This document shows positions 45,179 through 54,655 of a stretch of DNA of 64,000 bases, in pieces. The stretch is taken from positions 21,718 to 85,717 of the forward strand of contig WYBR01000114.1 in NCBI GenBank assembly GCA_011525805.1, read 5' to 3'. Below the pieces are notes generated by a model. The model saw nothing but the letters and a program-made list of their open reading frames with translations, was not told where the DNA came from and searched no databases. This DNA is from Vicinamibacteraceae bacterium (GTDB lineage Bacteria > Planctomycetota > Phycisphaerae > Phycisphaerales > UBA5793). The translations under genes and the position numbers were made by a program. Numbering within the stretch: the first letter of the stretch is position 1; the number at the start of each line of letters is the position of its first letter.

Positions 45179-45925
45179 ATGACCACGGCCACGACCATCT
45201 CCGCCCGCGCCGGCATCGGACGCGCCAGCGTCTTTCAGGCGCGCGGCATCACTAAGGTCTACCACGTGGGCGAAGTGGACGTGCACGCGCTGCGCGGCGT
45301 CGATCTCGATCTCTACGAGGGCGAGTTCATGGTCCTGCTCGGCCCCTCGGGCAGCGGAAAGTCGACGCTTCTGAACATCCTCGGCGGCCTCGACGTGCCC
45401 ACCTCGGGAACCGTGCGCTACCAGGACCGCGACCTGACGAAGTACGACGAGGCGGCCCTGACGCGCTACCGCCGCGAGCACGTCGGCTTCGTCTTCCAGT
45501 TCTACAACCTCATCCCGAGCCTGACGGCGCGCGAGAACGTCGCGCTGGTCACCGACATCGCGGTTGACCCCATGCCCCCCGCCGAGGCGCTGGGCCTCGT
45601 CGGCCTGGGCGAGCGCCTGGACCACTTCCCCTCCCAACTCTCAGGCGGCGAGCAGCAGCGCGTGGCGATCGCGCGGGCCGTGGCCAAGCGGCCGCAGGTG
45701 CTGCTGTGCGACGAGCCGACCGGCGCGCTCGACGTTCACACGGGCATCGTGGTGCTCGAGGCGATCGAGCGGGTGAACCGCGAACTGGGCACGGCGACGG
45801 CGGTGATCACGCACAACGCCGTGATCGCCGGCATGGCCGACCGCGTCGTTTCCCTCTCCGACGGACGCATCGCCTCGGAGCGCCTCAACGAGACGAAAGT
45901 CCCCGCCAGTCAACTGCTGTGGTGA
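45179..45925 (+). CDS. MacB/LolD-type ABC transporter ATPase
   Basis: The 248-aa ATP-binding protein has Walker [10 protein letters not shown] near residue 59, [14 protein letters not shown] near 158, Walker [12 protein letters not shown] near 182 and the switch His in VITHN. Its [20 protein letters not shown] start and the [11 protein letters not shown] stretch are typical of LolD/MacB/DevA-type subunits. It lies 6 nt before a large FtsX-like permease and an HlyD-like adaptor, so the three form a tripartite exporter operon. The frame is open from 44735 but the ATG at 45179 fits homologs. Confidence 0.9.
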   Translation: MTTATTISARAGIGRASVFQARGITKVYHVGEVDVHALRGVDLDLYEGEFMVLLGPSGSGKSTLLNILGGLDVPTSGTVRYQDRDLTKYDEAALTRYRREHVGFVFQFYNLIPSLTARENVALVTDIAVDPMPPAEALGLVGLGERLDHFPSQLSGGEQQRVAIARAVAKRPQVLLCDEPTGALDVHTGIVVLEAIERVNRELGTATAVITHNAVIAGMADRVVSLSDGRIASERLNETKVPASQLLW

Positions 45926-45931
45926 ACGGGC

Positions 45932-48301
45932 ATGATCCTCACGGCGATCAACCGCAAACTCGTGCGCGACCTGCTGGGGATCAAGGGTCAGGCGCTGGCG
46001 ATCGCGCTGGTGATGGCGAGCGGGATTGCGACCTTCATCCTCTCCGCGGCGACGCTCGAATCGCTCGAGAAGACGATGACGACGTACTACGACCGGCACC
46101 GCTTCGCGCACGTCTTCGCGGGGCTGAAGCGCGCGCCGCACTCGCTGCGCGAGCGGATCGCGGAGATTCCCGGCGTGGCGGCGGCGGCGACGCGGGTGGT
46201 CGTCGACGTCAACCTCGACGTGGAGGGGCTGGCCGAGCCGGGGCTGGGGCGGCTCATCTCCGTGCCCGAGTCTCACGAGCCGGCGATCAACGGCCTCTAC
46301 CTCCGCGCCGGGAGGTACCTCGAGCCGGGTCGCCGCGGCGAGGCGCTCGTCGGCGAGGCCTTCGCCAAGGCGCACGGCCTGCAGCCGGGCGACACCGTGC
46401 GCGCCATCATCAACGGCCGTCGCGATACGCTGCGCATCGTCGGCATTGCGCTGAGCCCCGAGTACGTCTACCAGATCCGCCCCGGCGACATCCTCCCCGA
46501 CGACAAGCGATTCGGCGTGTTCTGGATGAGCGAGCGTGAACTGGCGCCGGCGTTCGACATGGAGGGGGCGTTCAACGACGTCAGCCTTGTGCTCATGCCG
46601 GGGGCGAGCGAGGCCGAGGTGATCCGGCAACTCGACGACCTGACGGCGCCGTACGGCGGACTGGGGGCCTACGGCCGGTCGGACCATCCCTCGCACCAGT
46701 TTGTCTCGAACGAGATCCGGGAGTTGCGCGGGATGACGGTCATCGCGCCGACGATCTTCCTTCTGGTGGCGGCGTTTCTGCTCAACGTGGTCCTCACCCG
46801 CCTCATCGCCACGCAGCGCGAGCAGATCGCGGCGCTCAAGGCCTTCGGCTACTCGAATCTCGAAGTCGGCTGGCACTACACGCAGATGGTGCTGGCGATC
46901 GCGCTCCTCGGGGCGGCGCTCGGGACGATCCTCGGCGCGTGGATGGGTCGCGGCCTGGCGGAGATGTACACGCGGTTCTTCCAGTTCCCGATTCTCGCCT
47001 TCAGCCTTCCGCTGCGCATCATCGTGTCGGCGATCGGCATCTCCTTCGCGGCGGGGCTGCTGGGGACGCTCAGCGCGGTGCGCCAGGCGGTCCGCCTGCC
47101 GCCGGCGGAGGCGATGCGTCCCGAGCCGCCGGCGAACTTCCGCCCGACGATCGTCGAGCGCCTGGGCCTGCAGCGCCTCGTCTCCCCCGCCTCGCGCACG
47201 ATCCTCCGCGAACTCGAGCGCCGGCCGATCAAGGCGGGCATCTCGATCTTCGGCATCGCGATGGCGGCGGCGGTGCTCGTCGTCGGCTCATTCATGAAGG
47301 ACGCGATCGACTCCATCCTCGAACTCCAGTTCCAGCGCGCCCAGCGGCAGACGGTCACCGTCACGCTCAACGAGCCAAGCCACGGCCGGGCGCTGCGCGA
47401 GATGCGCCATTTGCCGGGCGTGCTCGCGGCCGAGCCGTTCCGCGCCCTGCCGGTGCGCCTGCGCCACGAGCACCGCACCCGCCGCGTCGGCGTGACGGCG
47501 CTGAGCGACGATGCGCAACTCGTCCGCATCATCGACCTCAATGAGCGCGTCATCGAGCCGACGGGCGACGGGCTGTACCTCTCAGCCAAACTCGGCGAAC
47601 TGCTCGGCGTGAAGCCCGGCGAGTCGATCACGTTGGAAGTGCTCGAAGGGCAGCGGCCGGTCGTGGAGATTCCCGTCTCGGGGTTCATCGACGACTTCAC
47701 GGGCCTGTCGGCGTACATGCGCCTCGACGCCGCGCGCCGCCTGATGCGCGAGGAGGACCGCCTCAGCGGGGCCTACCTCGCGGCGGACGCGGCGCAGATC
47801 GACCGGTTGTATCGCGAACTCAAGAAGATGCCGGCGGTGGCGGGGGTGGCGATCCGCACGGCGACGATCGAGAGTTTCAACGCGATCATCGCGGAGAACC
47901 TGCTGCGCATCCGCCTCTCGAACATCATCTTCGCGACGATCATCGCCTTCGGCGTGGTGTACAACAGCGCGCGGATTTCGCTCGCCGAGCGCAGCCGCGA
48001 ACTGGCGACGCTGCGCGTCATCGGCTTCACGCGAGGGGAAGCGTCGGCGATCCTGCTGGGCGAACTGGCGGTGCTGACGCTGCTGGCTGTGCCGCTGGGG
48101 CTGGCGCTCGGATACACTCTCTCGGCGCTGGTGATCGCCTCGGTCGATTCGGAACTGTTCCGCATCCCGCTGATCGTGAGACATTCGACCTACGGTTTCG
48201 CCGCCGTCGTCGTGATCCTCGCCAGCGTCGTTTCGGGGCTGATCGTGCGGCGGCGCATCGACCACCTCGACCTGATCGAAGTGCTCAAGACCCGCGCGTG
48301 A
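45932..48301 (+). CDS. FtsX/MacB-like ABC permease
   Basis: The 789-aa permease begins with a helix ([20 protein letters not shown]) and a large extracytoplasmic domain, then a set of three helices near residue 270-400 ([18 protein letters not shown]). A second extracytoplasmic domain follows, and a final FtsX block ([40 protein letters not shown]). Two FtsX-like domains in one chain is a known arrangement. It is 6 nt after the ATPase gene and 3 nt before the adaptor gene. Exported substrate is unknown; the following metal-resistance genes suggest but do not prove a link. Confidence 0.88.
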   Translation: MILTAINRKLVRDLLGIKGQALAIALVMASGIATFILSAATLESLEKTMTTYYDRHRFAHVFAGLKRAPHSLRERIAEIPGVAAAATRVVVDVNLDVEGLAEPGLGRLISVPESHEPAINGLYLRAGRYLEPGRRGEALVGEAFAKAHGLQPGDTVRAIINGRRDTLRIVGIALSPEYVYQIRPGDILPDDKRFGVFWMSERELAPAFDMEGAFNDVSLVLMPGASEAEVIRQLDDLTAPYGGLGAYGRSDHPSHQFVSNEIRELRGMTVIAPTIFLLVAAFLLNVVLTRLIATQREQIAALKAFGYSNLEVGWHYTQMVLAIALLGAALGTILGAWMGRGLAEMYTRFFQFPILAFSLPLRIIVSAIGISFAAGLLGTLSAVRQAVRLPPAEAMRPEPPANFRPTIVERLGLQRLVSPASRTILRELERRPIKAGISIFGIAMAAAVLVVGSFMKDAIDSILELQFQRAQRQTVTVTLNEPSHGRALREMRHLPGVLAAEPFRALPVRLRHEHRTRRVGVTALSDDAQLVRIIDLNERVIEPTGDGLYLSAKLGELLGVKPGESITLEVLEGQRPVVEIPVSGFIDDFTGLSAYMRLDAARRLMREEDRLSGAYLAADAAQIDRLYRELKKMPAVAGVAIRTATIESFNAIIAENLLRIRLSNIIFATIIAFGVVYNSARISLAERSRELATLRVIGFTRGEASAILLGELAVLTLLAVPLGLALGYTLSALVIASVDSELFRIPLIVRHSTYGFAAVVVILASVVSGLIVRRRIDHLDLIEVLKTRA

Positions 48302-48304
48302 AGC

Positions 48305-49519
48305 ATGACGAAGAATCTCCTCTCCAGGCTCGTGCTGCTCTTGGTCGCGCTGGGCGTCGTCGGAGCGATCGTCTTCGCCTTCCGCCCCCAGCCGGTCGCG
48401 GTGGACCTCGCGGAAGTCGTGCGCGGCCCGCTGGAAGTCACCGTCGATGAGGACGGGCGGACGCGCATCCGCGACCGCTACGTCGTCTCCGCGCCGCTCA
48501 ACGGGCAGTTGCAGCGCATCGAACTCGACGCGGGCGACCCGGTGGCGGCGGGCGAGACGGTCGTCGCGGTGCTCGAGCCCGTCGATCCGGCCCTGCTCGA
48601 TGCGCGCGAGAATCTCGAGTCGGAAGCGCGGGTGCGCCGGGCGCAGGCGGTGCTGGAGCGGACCGGCCCGGAACTCGACGCCGCCCTCGCGCGGCGCGAG
48701 CACGCCGCCGTCGAACTCGACCGCATCCAGACGGCGTTCAACCGCAACGCCGCGACGCAGCGCGAACTCGACGCCGCCCTGCTCGCCGACCGCACGGCGA
48801 GGGAGGAACTCGCCGCGGCCCGGTTCGCGCAGGAGATCGCCCGCTTCGAACTCGAACTCGCCCAGGCGGCGCTCATCCGCACCCGGCCCGTCGCCGAGGG
48901 AGGCGCCGCGCCGGAGTACCTCACCATCCGCTCGCCGATCACCGGGCGGGTGCTGCGCGTCATGCACGAGAGCGCCGCGGTCGTCTCTCCCGGCTCGCCG
49001 ATCATCGAACTGGGCGATCCGGCGGACCTCGAGGTCGAAGTGGACGTCCTCTCGACCGACGCGGTGCAGATCCGCCCCGGCGCGCCGGTCCACATCGAGC
49101 GGTGGGGAGGCGAGCGCGTGCTCAACGGCGTGGTGCGGCTCGTCGAGCCGCAGGCCTTCACGAAGATTTCGGCGCTGGGCGTCGAGGAGCAGCGCGTCAA
49201 CGTCATCATCGACTTCGCCGACCCCTTCGAATTGTGGAGCGCCCTGGGCGACGGCTATCGGGTTGAGGCGCGAATCGTCGTGTGGCGCGAGGAGAGCGTC
49301 CTCAAGGTTCCCGCGGGGTCGCTCTTTCGCCGCGGCCGGGAGTGGTGCGTCTTCGTCGAGCGCGAAGGCAAGGCCGCGTTGCGGGAGGTCGCCGCCGGCC
49401 GGCGCACCAGCCTCGAAGTGCAGATCGTGGAAGGACTTGAGGCGGGCGAGCGCGTCATCGTCCACCCCAGCGACTCCATCGAGGCGGGGACGGCGATCGT
49501 CGCCCGGACTGAGCCATAG
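48305..49519 (+). CDS. HlyD/MFP-type periplasmic adaptor
   Basis: The 404-aa protein has an N-terminal helix (LVLLLVALGVVGAIVFAF), a lipoyl-type half-motif, a long charged coiled coil (residues about 95-200, rich in RRAQ, RTAREELAAARF) and a beta-barrel with LTIRSPITGRVLRV-like strands, as in membrane fusion proteins. It should link the inner membrane ABC complex to the outer membrane. It starts 3 nt after the permease stop. A nearby TolC-like gene at 51123 could provide the outer membrane part. Confidence 0.85.
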   Translation: MTKNLLSRLVLLLVALGVVGAIVFAFRPQPVAVDLAEVVRGPLEVTVDEDGRTRIRDRYVVSAPLNGQLQRIELDAGDPVAAGETVVAVLEPVDPALLDARENLESEARVRRAQAVLERTGPELDAALARREHAAVELDRIQTAFNRNAATQRELDAALLADRTAREELAAARFAQEIARFELELAQAALIRTRPVAEGGAAPEYLTIRSPITGRVLRVMHESAAVVSPGSPIIELGDPADLEVEVDVLSTDAVQIRPGAPVHIERWGGERVLNGVVRLVEPQAFTKISALGVEEQRVNVIIDFADPFELWSALGDGYRVEARIVVWREESVLKVPAGSLFRRGREWCVFVEREGKAALREVAAGRRTSLEVQIVEGLEAGERVIVHPSDSIEAGTAIVARTEP

Positions 49520-49645
49520 CGCTTCGTCCCATATGCTGGGGTTGAAATCCCCGAAATGCCGGGGAAAGCGGGCGGGAATGAACTTTCCCGCACCTCAGAC
49601 CGAACTAGTGGAGTAGACTTCACCGGTTTGCGGGTGATCATCGGC

Positions 49646-50032
49646 ATGGCCCGAGCGCTGCTCATCCTCGCCTTGATTCTCTCGCCGGCGCTCTTCGTGC
49701 CCGGCGCAGCGCTGTCGCTGTGCAACGCGGAGGCGGTCGCGGCTCAGTCGTGCCACGAGGCCGCATCGGTCGCGTGCTGCTGCTGCGAGGCGGTCGAAGC
49801 GCCGGCGACTCGGGGCTGCCCGTGCATGCAGGCGCCGCAGCGGCCCGAATCGCCGCAGGGCGCGCCGCCCGCGGAGCCGACCACCCTCAACCTCCCCCAC
49901 CTCGTGCTCCTGGCCGTCCGGCCGGTGGAGTTCACTCTGGCGCGTCGGCCGACGCCGCGCCTCGATCGCTTCCCCGCCTCCTCCCACGGCGCCGCGCAGG
50001 CCCGCGCGACGCTGTGCGTCTGGCACACCTGA
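49646..50032 (+). CDS. Small secreted cysteine-rich protein
   Basis: The protein of about 128 aa has a signal peptide (ALLILALILSPALFVPGAAL) and a cysteine cluster (SCHEAASVACCCCEAVEA, GCPCMQ). Cysteine-rich small proteins often precede metal-efflux genes and may bind metal. The frame is open from 49556, but the ATG at 49646 starts the signal peptide. It precedes the TRASH-like and Cus-like genes, in the same direction. Function is inferred. Confidence 0.6.
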   Translation: MARALLILALILSPALFVPGAALSLCNAEAVAAQSCHEAASVACCCCEAVEAPATRGCPCMQAPQRPESPQGAPPAEPTTLNLPHLVLLAVRPVEFTLARRPTPRLDRFPASSHGAAQARATLCVWHT

Positions 50033-50243
50033 ACGCCCCTCCCGAGGTTTCCTTGCGCGCTGCGCGATCCGTGCGCCTGCGCCGATCACATTCGGCGCGG
50101 TCGGCTCGAAACTGAGCGTGCAAGGAACCGCCACCGCTCCGCGCGAAGCGCCGGTTCAGGCGACCGCCCCGGGCGGCTCCCACCCAATCAAGCAGACGCT
50201 CTCTTGCGCTCACTCATCACTCCATTCATGACAGGAGCAGGAC

Positions 50244-51065
50244 ATGTCGGTATGCAAGTCGTTCATGTTGGTTCGACGCCTCTTCATCCTGGCGGGCCTC
50301 GGTTCGCTGGCCGCGGTCGGTACCGGCGCGCTGAAAGTGGGAGACGGCTGCTGCGGCGGCGCGAGTCCCGCCGCTTCCTCCGCGCCCCTGGCCGCGGCCG
50401 GCAGCGAGCAGCCCGAGGCGGCCGCCGGCGATCCCTATCCACTCGACACCTGCCCCGTCTCGGGCGGCAAACTCGGCTCGATGGGCGATCCCGTCGTCAA
50501 GAGATACGACGGGCGCGAGGTGCGATTCTGCTGCGGCGGATGCGTCAAGAAGTTCGAGGCCGACAAGCAGAAGCACTGGAAGGCGATCGACGAGAAAATC
50601 GTCGAGGCGCAGATGCCCTTCTACCCGCTCACGACCTGTCCGATCGGCGGCGGGGAACTCGGCTCGATGGGCGAACCGGTGAACTACGTGCACAACAACC
50701 GCCTCGTGCGCTTCTGCTGCAAGGCGTGCCTGCCCAAGTTCAACAAGAACCCGGCGCAAACGCTCAAGGAACTTGACGAAGCCGTGATCCTCCGGCAGGG
50801 CGAGAACTACCCGCTTCAGACGTGCCTCGTGTCCGGCGAAGCGCTCGGCGGCGACATGGGAGGTCCGGTCGAGCGCGTCTACGGCAATCACCTCGTCCGC
50901 TTGTGCTGCAAGGGATGCATCAAGGAGTTTGAGAAGTCGCCGGCCAAGTACCTCACCGCCCTCGATGATGCATGGCGAGCGCAGGGCGGCCTTCCGGCTG
51001 AGCGAGCAGACGCCGCGACGGCTGGCGAGAAGCACAAGGACCACGGAGGCGGCGATGACCGCTGA
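50244..51065 (+). CDS. Triple TRASH/YHS-like repeat, metal-binding candidate
   Basis: The 273-aa protein has a hydrophobic N-terminus (LFILAGLGSLAAVGTGAL) and three repeats of about 61 residues (65-124, 127-186, 189-248). Each has YPL-x-TC, a LG-x-MG segment and a (R)FCC-x2-C or LCC-x2-C cluster, giving four cysteines per repeat. The pattern resembles TRASH and YHS heavy-metal domains. A His/Lys/Asp-rich tail follows. The ATG has an AGGAGCAGGA site. The position just before the Cus-like pump suggests a metal carrier or sensor in the envelope. No enzyme motif. Confidence 0.75.
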   Translation: MSVCKSFMLVRRLFILAGLGSLAAVGTGALKVGDGCCGGASPAASSAPLAAAGSEQPEAAAGDPYPLDTCPVSGGKLGSMGDPVVKRYDGREVRFCCGGCVKKFEADKQKHWKAIDEKIVEAQMPFYPLTTCPIGGGELGSMGEPVNYVHNNRLVRFCCKACLPKFNKNPAQTLKELDEAVILRQGENYPLQTCLVSGEALGGDMGGPVERVYGNHLVRLCCKGCIKEFEKSPAKYLTALDDAWRAQGGLPAERADAATAGEKHKDHGGGDDR

Positions 51066-51122
51066 TCGACCGACCGGGCTCGCGCCGCGACGTGATCGAA
51101 CGGGCGCACCGAGGAGTTTGTC

Positions 51123-52577
51123 ATGATGCAATCGAGACTGGTCCTGCTGAAGCCGCTGGCGCTGGTGCGGGTCGGGGTCGTGGGCGCGGCGGTGGCGCTG
51201 AGCGCCTGTTCGACGTCAAGGCCGTTCTATGAGAAGGACCTGCTCGCGGCCTATGCGCGCGAGGTTGAGCCGGTGGCCCGCGATCTCGCGGCGCCGCGCG
51301 CGGCTCAGGAAGATGGACCGGCCCCCGCCGCTCCGACCGCGGGCGGTGAGCCGTCCATCGGAGAAGACTCCACGCTTGAAGAGTGCGTCACCTACGCGCT
51401 GTTGCACAATCCGGAGGCGCAGGCCGCCTACTACCGCTGGCAGGCGGAGATCGAGCGCATCGACCAGGCGACGGCGCTGCCTGATCCGATGCTGATGATC
51501 GGCCGGGGGCTGCGGCGGGCCGAAGCGCGCTACGCCGTCGGCGTCTCGCAGATGGTGCCGGCGTGGGGCAAACGCGAGTTGCGCGGGCGCGAGGCGTCGA
51601 AGATGGCCGACGCGGGCCGCAAGCGCTTCGAGGCGGCGGCGCTGGCGGTTCGATACAACGTCGCGTCGGCGTACTACGAACTGCAGTACGTCGCCCACGC
51701 CGTCTCGCTGACGATTGAGAATCTCAAACTGCTGCGCAGTCTCGAAGAGGTCGCGGCCGTGCAGTACCAGGTCGCCGCGGGCAGCCAGGCCGACCTCGTG
51801 CGCCTCCAGATCGAGTCGGCGGAACTCGAAGACCGCCTCGCCCAACTCGCCGACCTGCGCGTCTCGCTCGCCGCACGCTTCAACGCCGCGCTCAACCGGC
51901 CGCACGATGCGCCGGTCCCCTTCGGCCGGCCGATCGATCCGATGAGCGTCGGCGTCGGGGCCGACGGGTTGCTCGCCCTGCTCCGCGAGGCGAACCCTGA
52001 ACTGCATGGGATGGACGATGAGATCGAGGCGGCGCGCATCGGCACCGAACTCGCGCGGCGCGAGCGGCTGCCCGATGTCACCTTCAGCCTCGAATACGAA
52101 GACATGCGCGAGCCGATGGACGACCTGAGCGACCCGCTCATGCTCGGCGTCTCGGTGAACCTGCCCATCTGGCGCGAGAAGAACGAAGCGCAACTGGGCG
52201 AGTCGATCGCCCGGCGCCTCGCCGTCAGCGCCGAGCGCCGAGCCCGCTACAACATGCTCTCGGCCGAACTGGGCGAAGCGCACTTCGAGCACCGCGACGC
52301 GAACCGGCGTTTGGCGCTCTATCGCGATTCGCTCATTCCCAAGGCCGACCAGTCGCTCGCCTCGCTGCTGGGCCTCTACCAGGCGGGGCGCGGCGGGTTC
52401 CTCGACGTGCTCGACGCCGAGCGCATGCTCCTGGAGTTTCAACTGGCGCAGCGCCGGGCCGCGGCCGACAGCGCGATCGCACTGGCCCGCCTCGACGCGA
52501 TCATCGGCCGGCCCGTGCCCGCCGAGCCCGAGTCCGCCCTGCCTTCGCCCGAATCCGAACCGGAGATGAACCCATGA
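51123..52577 (+). CDS. TolC/CusC-type outer membrane efflux protein
   Basis: The 484-aa protein has a lipoprotein-type signal ending LSACS, so it may be anchored in the outer membrane. The repeat structure, with long helices (EECVTYALLHNPEAQAAYYR, residue 90 on; AGRGGFLDVLDAERMLLEFQ near 425) is that of TolC-like channels. It overlaps the CusB-like gene by ATGA. The start ATGATG (51123 or 51126) has GAGGAG upstream. It should form the outer channel for the RND pump and perhaps for the ABC system. Confidence 0.85.
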   Translation: MMQSRLVLLKPLALVRVGVVGAAVALSACSTSRPFYEKDLLAAYAREVEPVARDLAAPRAAQEDGPAPAAPTAGGEPSIGEDSTLEECVTYALLHNPEAQAAYYRWQAEIERIDQATALPDPMLMIGRGLRRAEARYAVGVSQMVPAWGKRELRGREASKMADAGRKRFEAAALAVRYNVASAYYELQYVAHAVSLTIENLKLLRSLEEVAAVQYQVAAGSQADLVRLQIESAELEDRLAQLADLRVSLAARFNAALNRPHDAPVPFGRPIDPMSVGVGADGLLALLREANPELHGMDDEIEAARIGTELARRERLPDVTFSLEYEDMREPMDDLSDPLMLGVSVNLPIWREKNEAQLGESIARRLAVSAERRARYNMLSAELGEAHFEHRDANRRLALYRDSLIPKADQSLASLLGLYQAGRGGFLDVLDAERMLLEFQLAQRRAAADSAIALARLDAIIGRPVPAEPESALPSPESEPEMNP

Positions 52578-54655
52578 AGCGCCTGCTGATGCGACTGGTC
52601 GAGGGAATCAAGTGGCTGGCGCGATCGCTGGCCGCGGTGATTGCGCTGATCCTGATCGTGGCCGCGCTGGTGGTGGGCTACGACGTCGGCCGCCGCGCCG
52701 CTTCGCCCGCGCCGCAGGCCGCCGTGGCCTCCGCCCCGGCGCACGAGCACGAGGCGGAAGCAGACGCCCAGAGCCCGCCCGGGCGCGTCCAGATGTACAC
52801 CTGCTCGATGCACCCGACCGTGCGCCTGCCCGATCCAAACGCCAAATGCCCGATCTGCCACATGGACCTGATTCCCGTTCCGATGGATGAGGATGAGGGG
52901 CTGGGGCCGCGTCAGATTCGCATGAGCGAGGAAGCGCTGCGCCTTGCGGAGGTGCAGACGGCGGCGGTGGCCCGCTACTTCCCGATCGGCGAGACGCGCC
53001 TGGTGGGCAAGGTGGCCTACGACGAGACGCGCCTGGCGACGATCGCGGCCTACTTCCCGGCCCGCATCGAGCGCCTGTACATCGGCTATGCGGGCGTGGC
53101 GGTGCAGAAGGGCGAACACCTCGCGGAGATCTACAGCCCCGACCTCATCGCGGCCCAGGCCGAACTTCGGCGCGCCCGCGCCGCGGTCGACGCCAGCCGC
53201 GCGACCACCGACGCGATCCGCCGCAGCGCGGAGACGACGCTCGACGCGGCGCGCGGCCGGCTGCGCCTCTGGGGACTCAACGCCGAGCAGATCGCGCAGT
53301 TCGAAACGAGCGAGCGTCTCATCGAGCGCCTCACGCTCCATGCCCCCATCAGCGGCATCGTCACCGGGCGCCTGGTCGTCGAGGGGCGCTACGTGGAGAC
53401 CGGCGAGGAACTCTTCGAACTCGCCGACCTCTCGCGCGTCTGGGTCATGCTCGACGCCTACGAGTCGCAGTTGCCCTTCATCCACTACGGACAGGACGTC
53501 GAGTTCACGAGCGACGCCTTCCCCGGCGAATCCTTCCACGGGCGCATCTCCTTCATCGAGCCGATGCTGACGATGATGTCGCGCACGGTGCGCGTGCGCC
53601 TCGCGGTCGAGAACGCCGACTTCCGCCTCAAGCCCGGCATGTACGTCCGCGCGGTGGTTCGCGGCCGCGTCGGGACGCAGGGTGTGCTGCCCGTGACGGA
53701 CCTCGCCGGCAAGTGGATCAGCCCGATGCACCCCGAGATCGTCAAGGACGGGCCGGGGACGTGCGATGTGTGCGGCATGGACCTCGTGCCCTTCGAGCAG
53801 TCGCCGTGGTACGTCGAGCCGCGCGGCGAGCGGGCGCCGCTGGTCATTCCCGACACGGCGCCGCTCATCACGGGGACGCGGGCGGTGGTCTATGTGCGCG
53901 TGCCTGACGCCGAGCGACCAACCTTCGAGGGGCGCGACGTGGTGCTCGGCCCGCGGGCGGGGCGTTACTACATCGTGCGCGACGGTCTGCGCGAGGGCGA
54001 GGAGATCGTCGTCCACGGCGCCTTCCGAATCGACTCGTCGCTTCAGATCGCCGGCAAGCCGAGCATGATGAACCCGAACGGCGGGTCCGGCGCCGGAGCG
54101 CACCAGCACGGCGCTGCGCCGGCGGGCGCCGGGGGCGCGTCGATCGAGTCGGCCGCGCTTCCCGAGCATTTCCGGCGCGGCCTGGACCGGCTGCTGCTCG
54201 CCTACATCGAGTTGCAGGAGGCGCTGGGAGGCGATGACTTCGCGGCCTTCCTCGACGCCGCGCCGCGCGCCCACGACGCGCTCGCGAGCGTCGATGAGAC
54301 CGGCCTGATCGGCGAGCCCCTCGGCCAGTGGCGCCGCATCCGCCGCACCCTCGGCGAGGCGCCGGCGGATCTGCGCGATGCGCCGGACATCGGCGCCGCC
54401 CGCGCCCGCTTCGAGCACTGGTCCGACGCCCTCATCGACGCGGTCGGGCTCTTCGGCCACTCGAGCGGCGAGGTCATTCTCCGGATGCACTGCCCGATGG
54501 CCTTTGACGACAAGGGCGCCGATTGGCTCCAGCACGGCGAGGACCTCGTCAATCCTTACTTCGGCGCGGAGATGCTGCGCTGCGGCGAGTTTGTCGCGGA
54601 GTATCTGTCAGATTCGCCGCCGGCGCACGAGCACGGATCGGAGCCGCAGCCATGA
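52574..54655 (+). CDS. cusB: CusB-type heavy-metal RND adaptor with two HMBDs and DUF3347
   Basis: The 693-aa periplasmic adaptor has an N-terminal helix, then a heavy-metal-binding domain (YTCSMHP with CPICHMDLIP, residues 75-102). The adaptor core follows, and a second HMBD-like insertion (WISPMHPE, CDVCGMDLVP, residues 381-408). The C-terminal part from about 535 (LPEHFRRGLDRLLLAYIELQ, HCPMAFDDKGADWLQ, NPYFGAEMLRCGE) is a DUF3347-like domain. Two HMBDs in one adaptor are unusual. It overlaps its neighbours by ATGA on both sides. The likely substrate is Cu, Ag or another soft metal. The symbol is by resemblance. Confidence 0.82.
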   Translation: MKRLLMRLVEGIKWLARSLAAVIALILIVAALVVGYDVGRRAASPAPQAAVASAPAHEHEAEADAQSPPGRVQMYTCSMHPTVRLPDPNAKCPICHMDLIPVPMDEDEGLGPRQIRMSEEALRLAEVQTAAVARYFPIGETRLVGKVAYDETRLATIAAYFPARIERLYIGYAGVAVQKGEHLAEIYSPDLIAAQAELRRARAAVDASRATTDAIRRSAETTLDAARGRLRLWGLNAEQIAQFETSERLIERLTLHAPISGIVTGRLVVEGRYVETGEELFELADLSRVWVMLDAYESQLPFIHYGQDVEFTSDAFPGESFHGRISFIEPMLTMMSRTVRVRLAVENADFRLKPGMYVRAVVRGRVGTQGVLPVTDLAGKWISPMHPEIVKDGPGTCDVCGMDLVPFEQSPWYVEPRGERAPLVIPDTAPLITGTRAVVYVRVPDAERPTFEGRDVVLGPRAGRYYIVRDGLREGEEIVVHGAFRIDSSLQIAGKPSMMNPNGGSGAGAHQHGAAPAGAGGASIESAALPEHFRRGLDRLLLAYIELQEALGGDDFAAFLDAAPRAHDALASVDETGLIGEPLGQWRRIRRTLGEAPADLRDAPDIGAARARFEHWSDALIDAVGLFGHSSGEVILRMHCPMAFDDKGADWLQHGEDLVNPYFGAEMLRCGEFVAEYLSDSPPAHEHGSEPQP

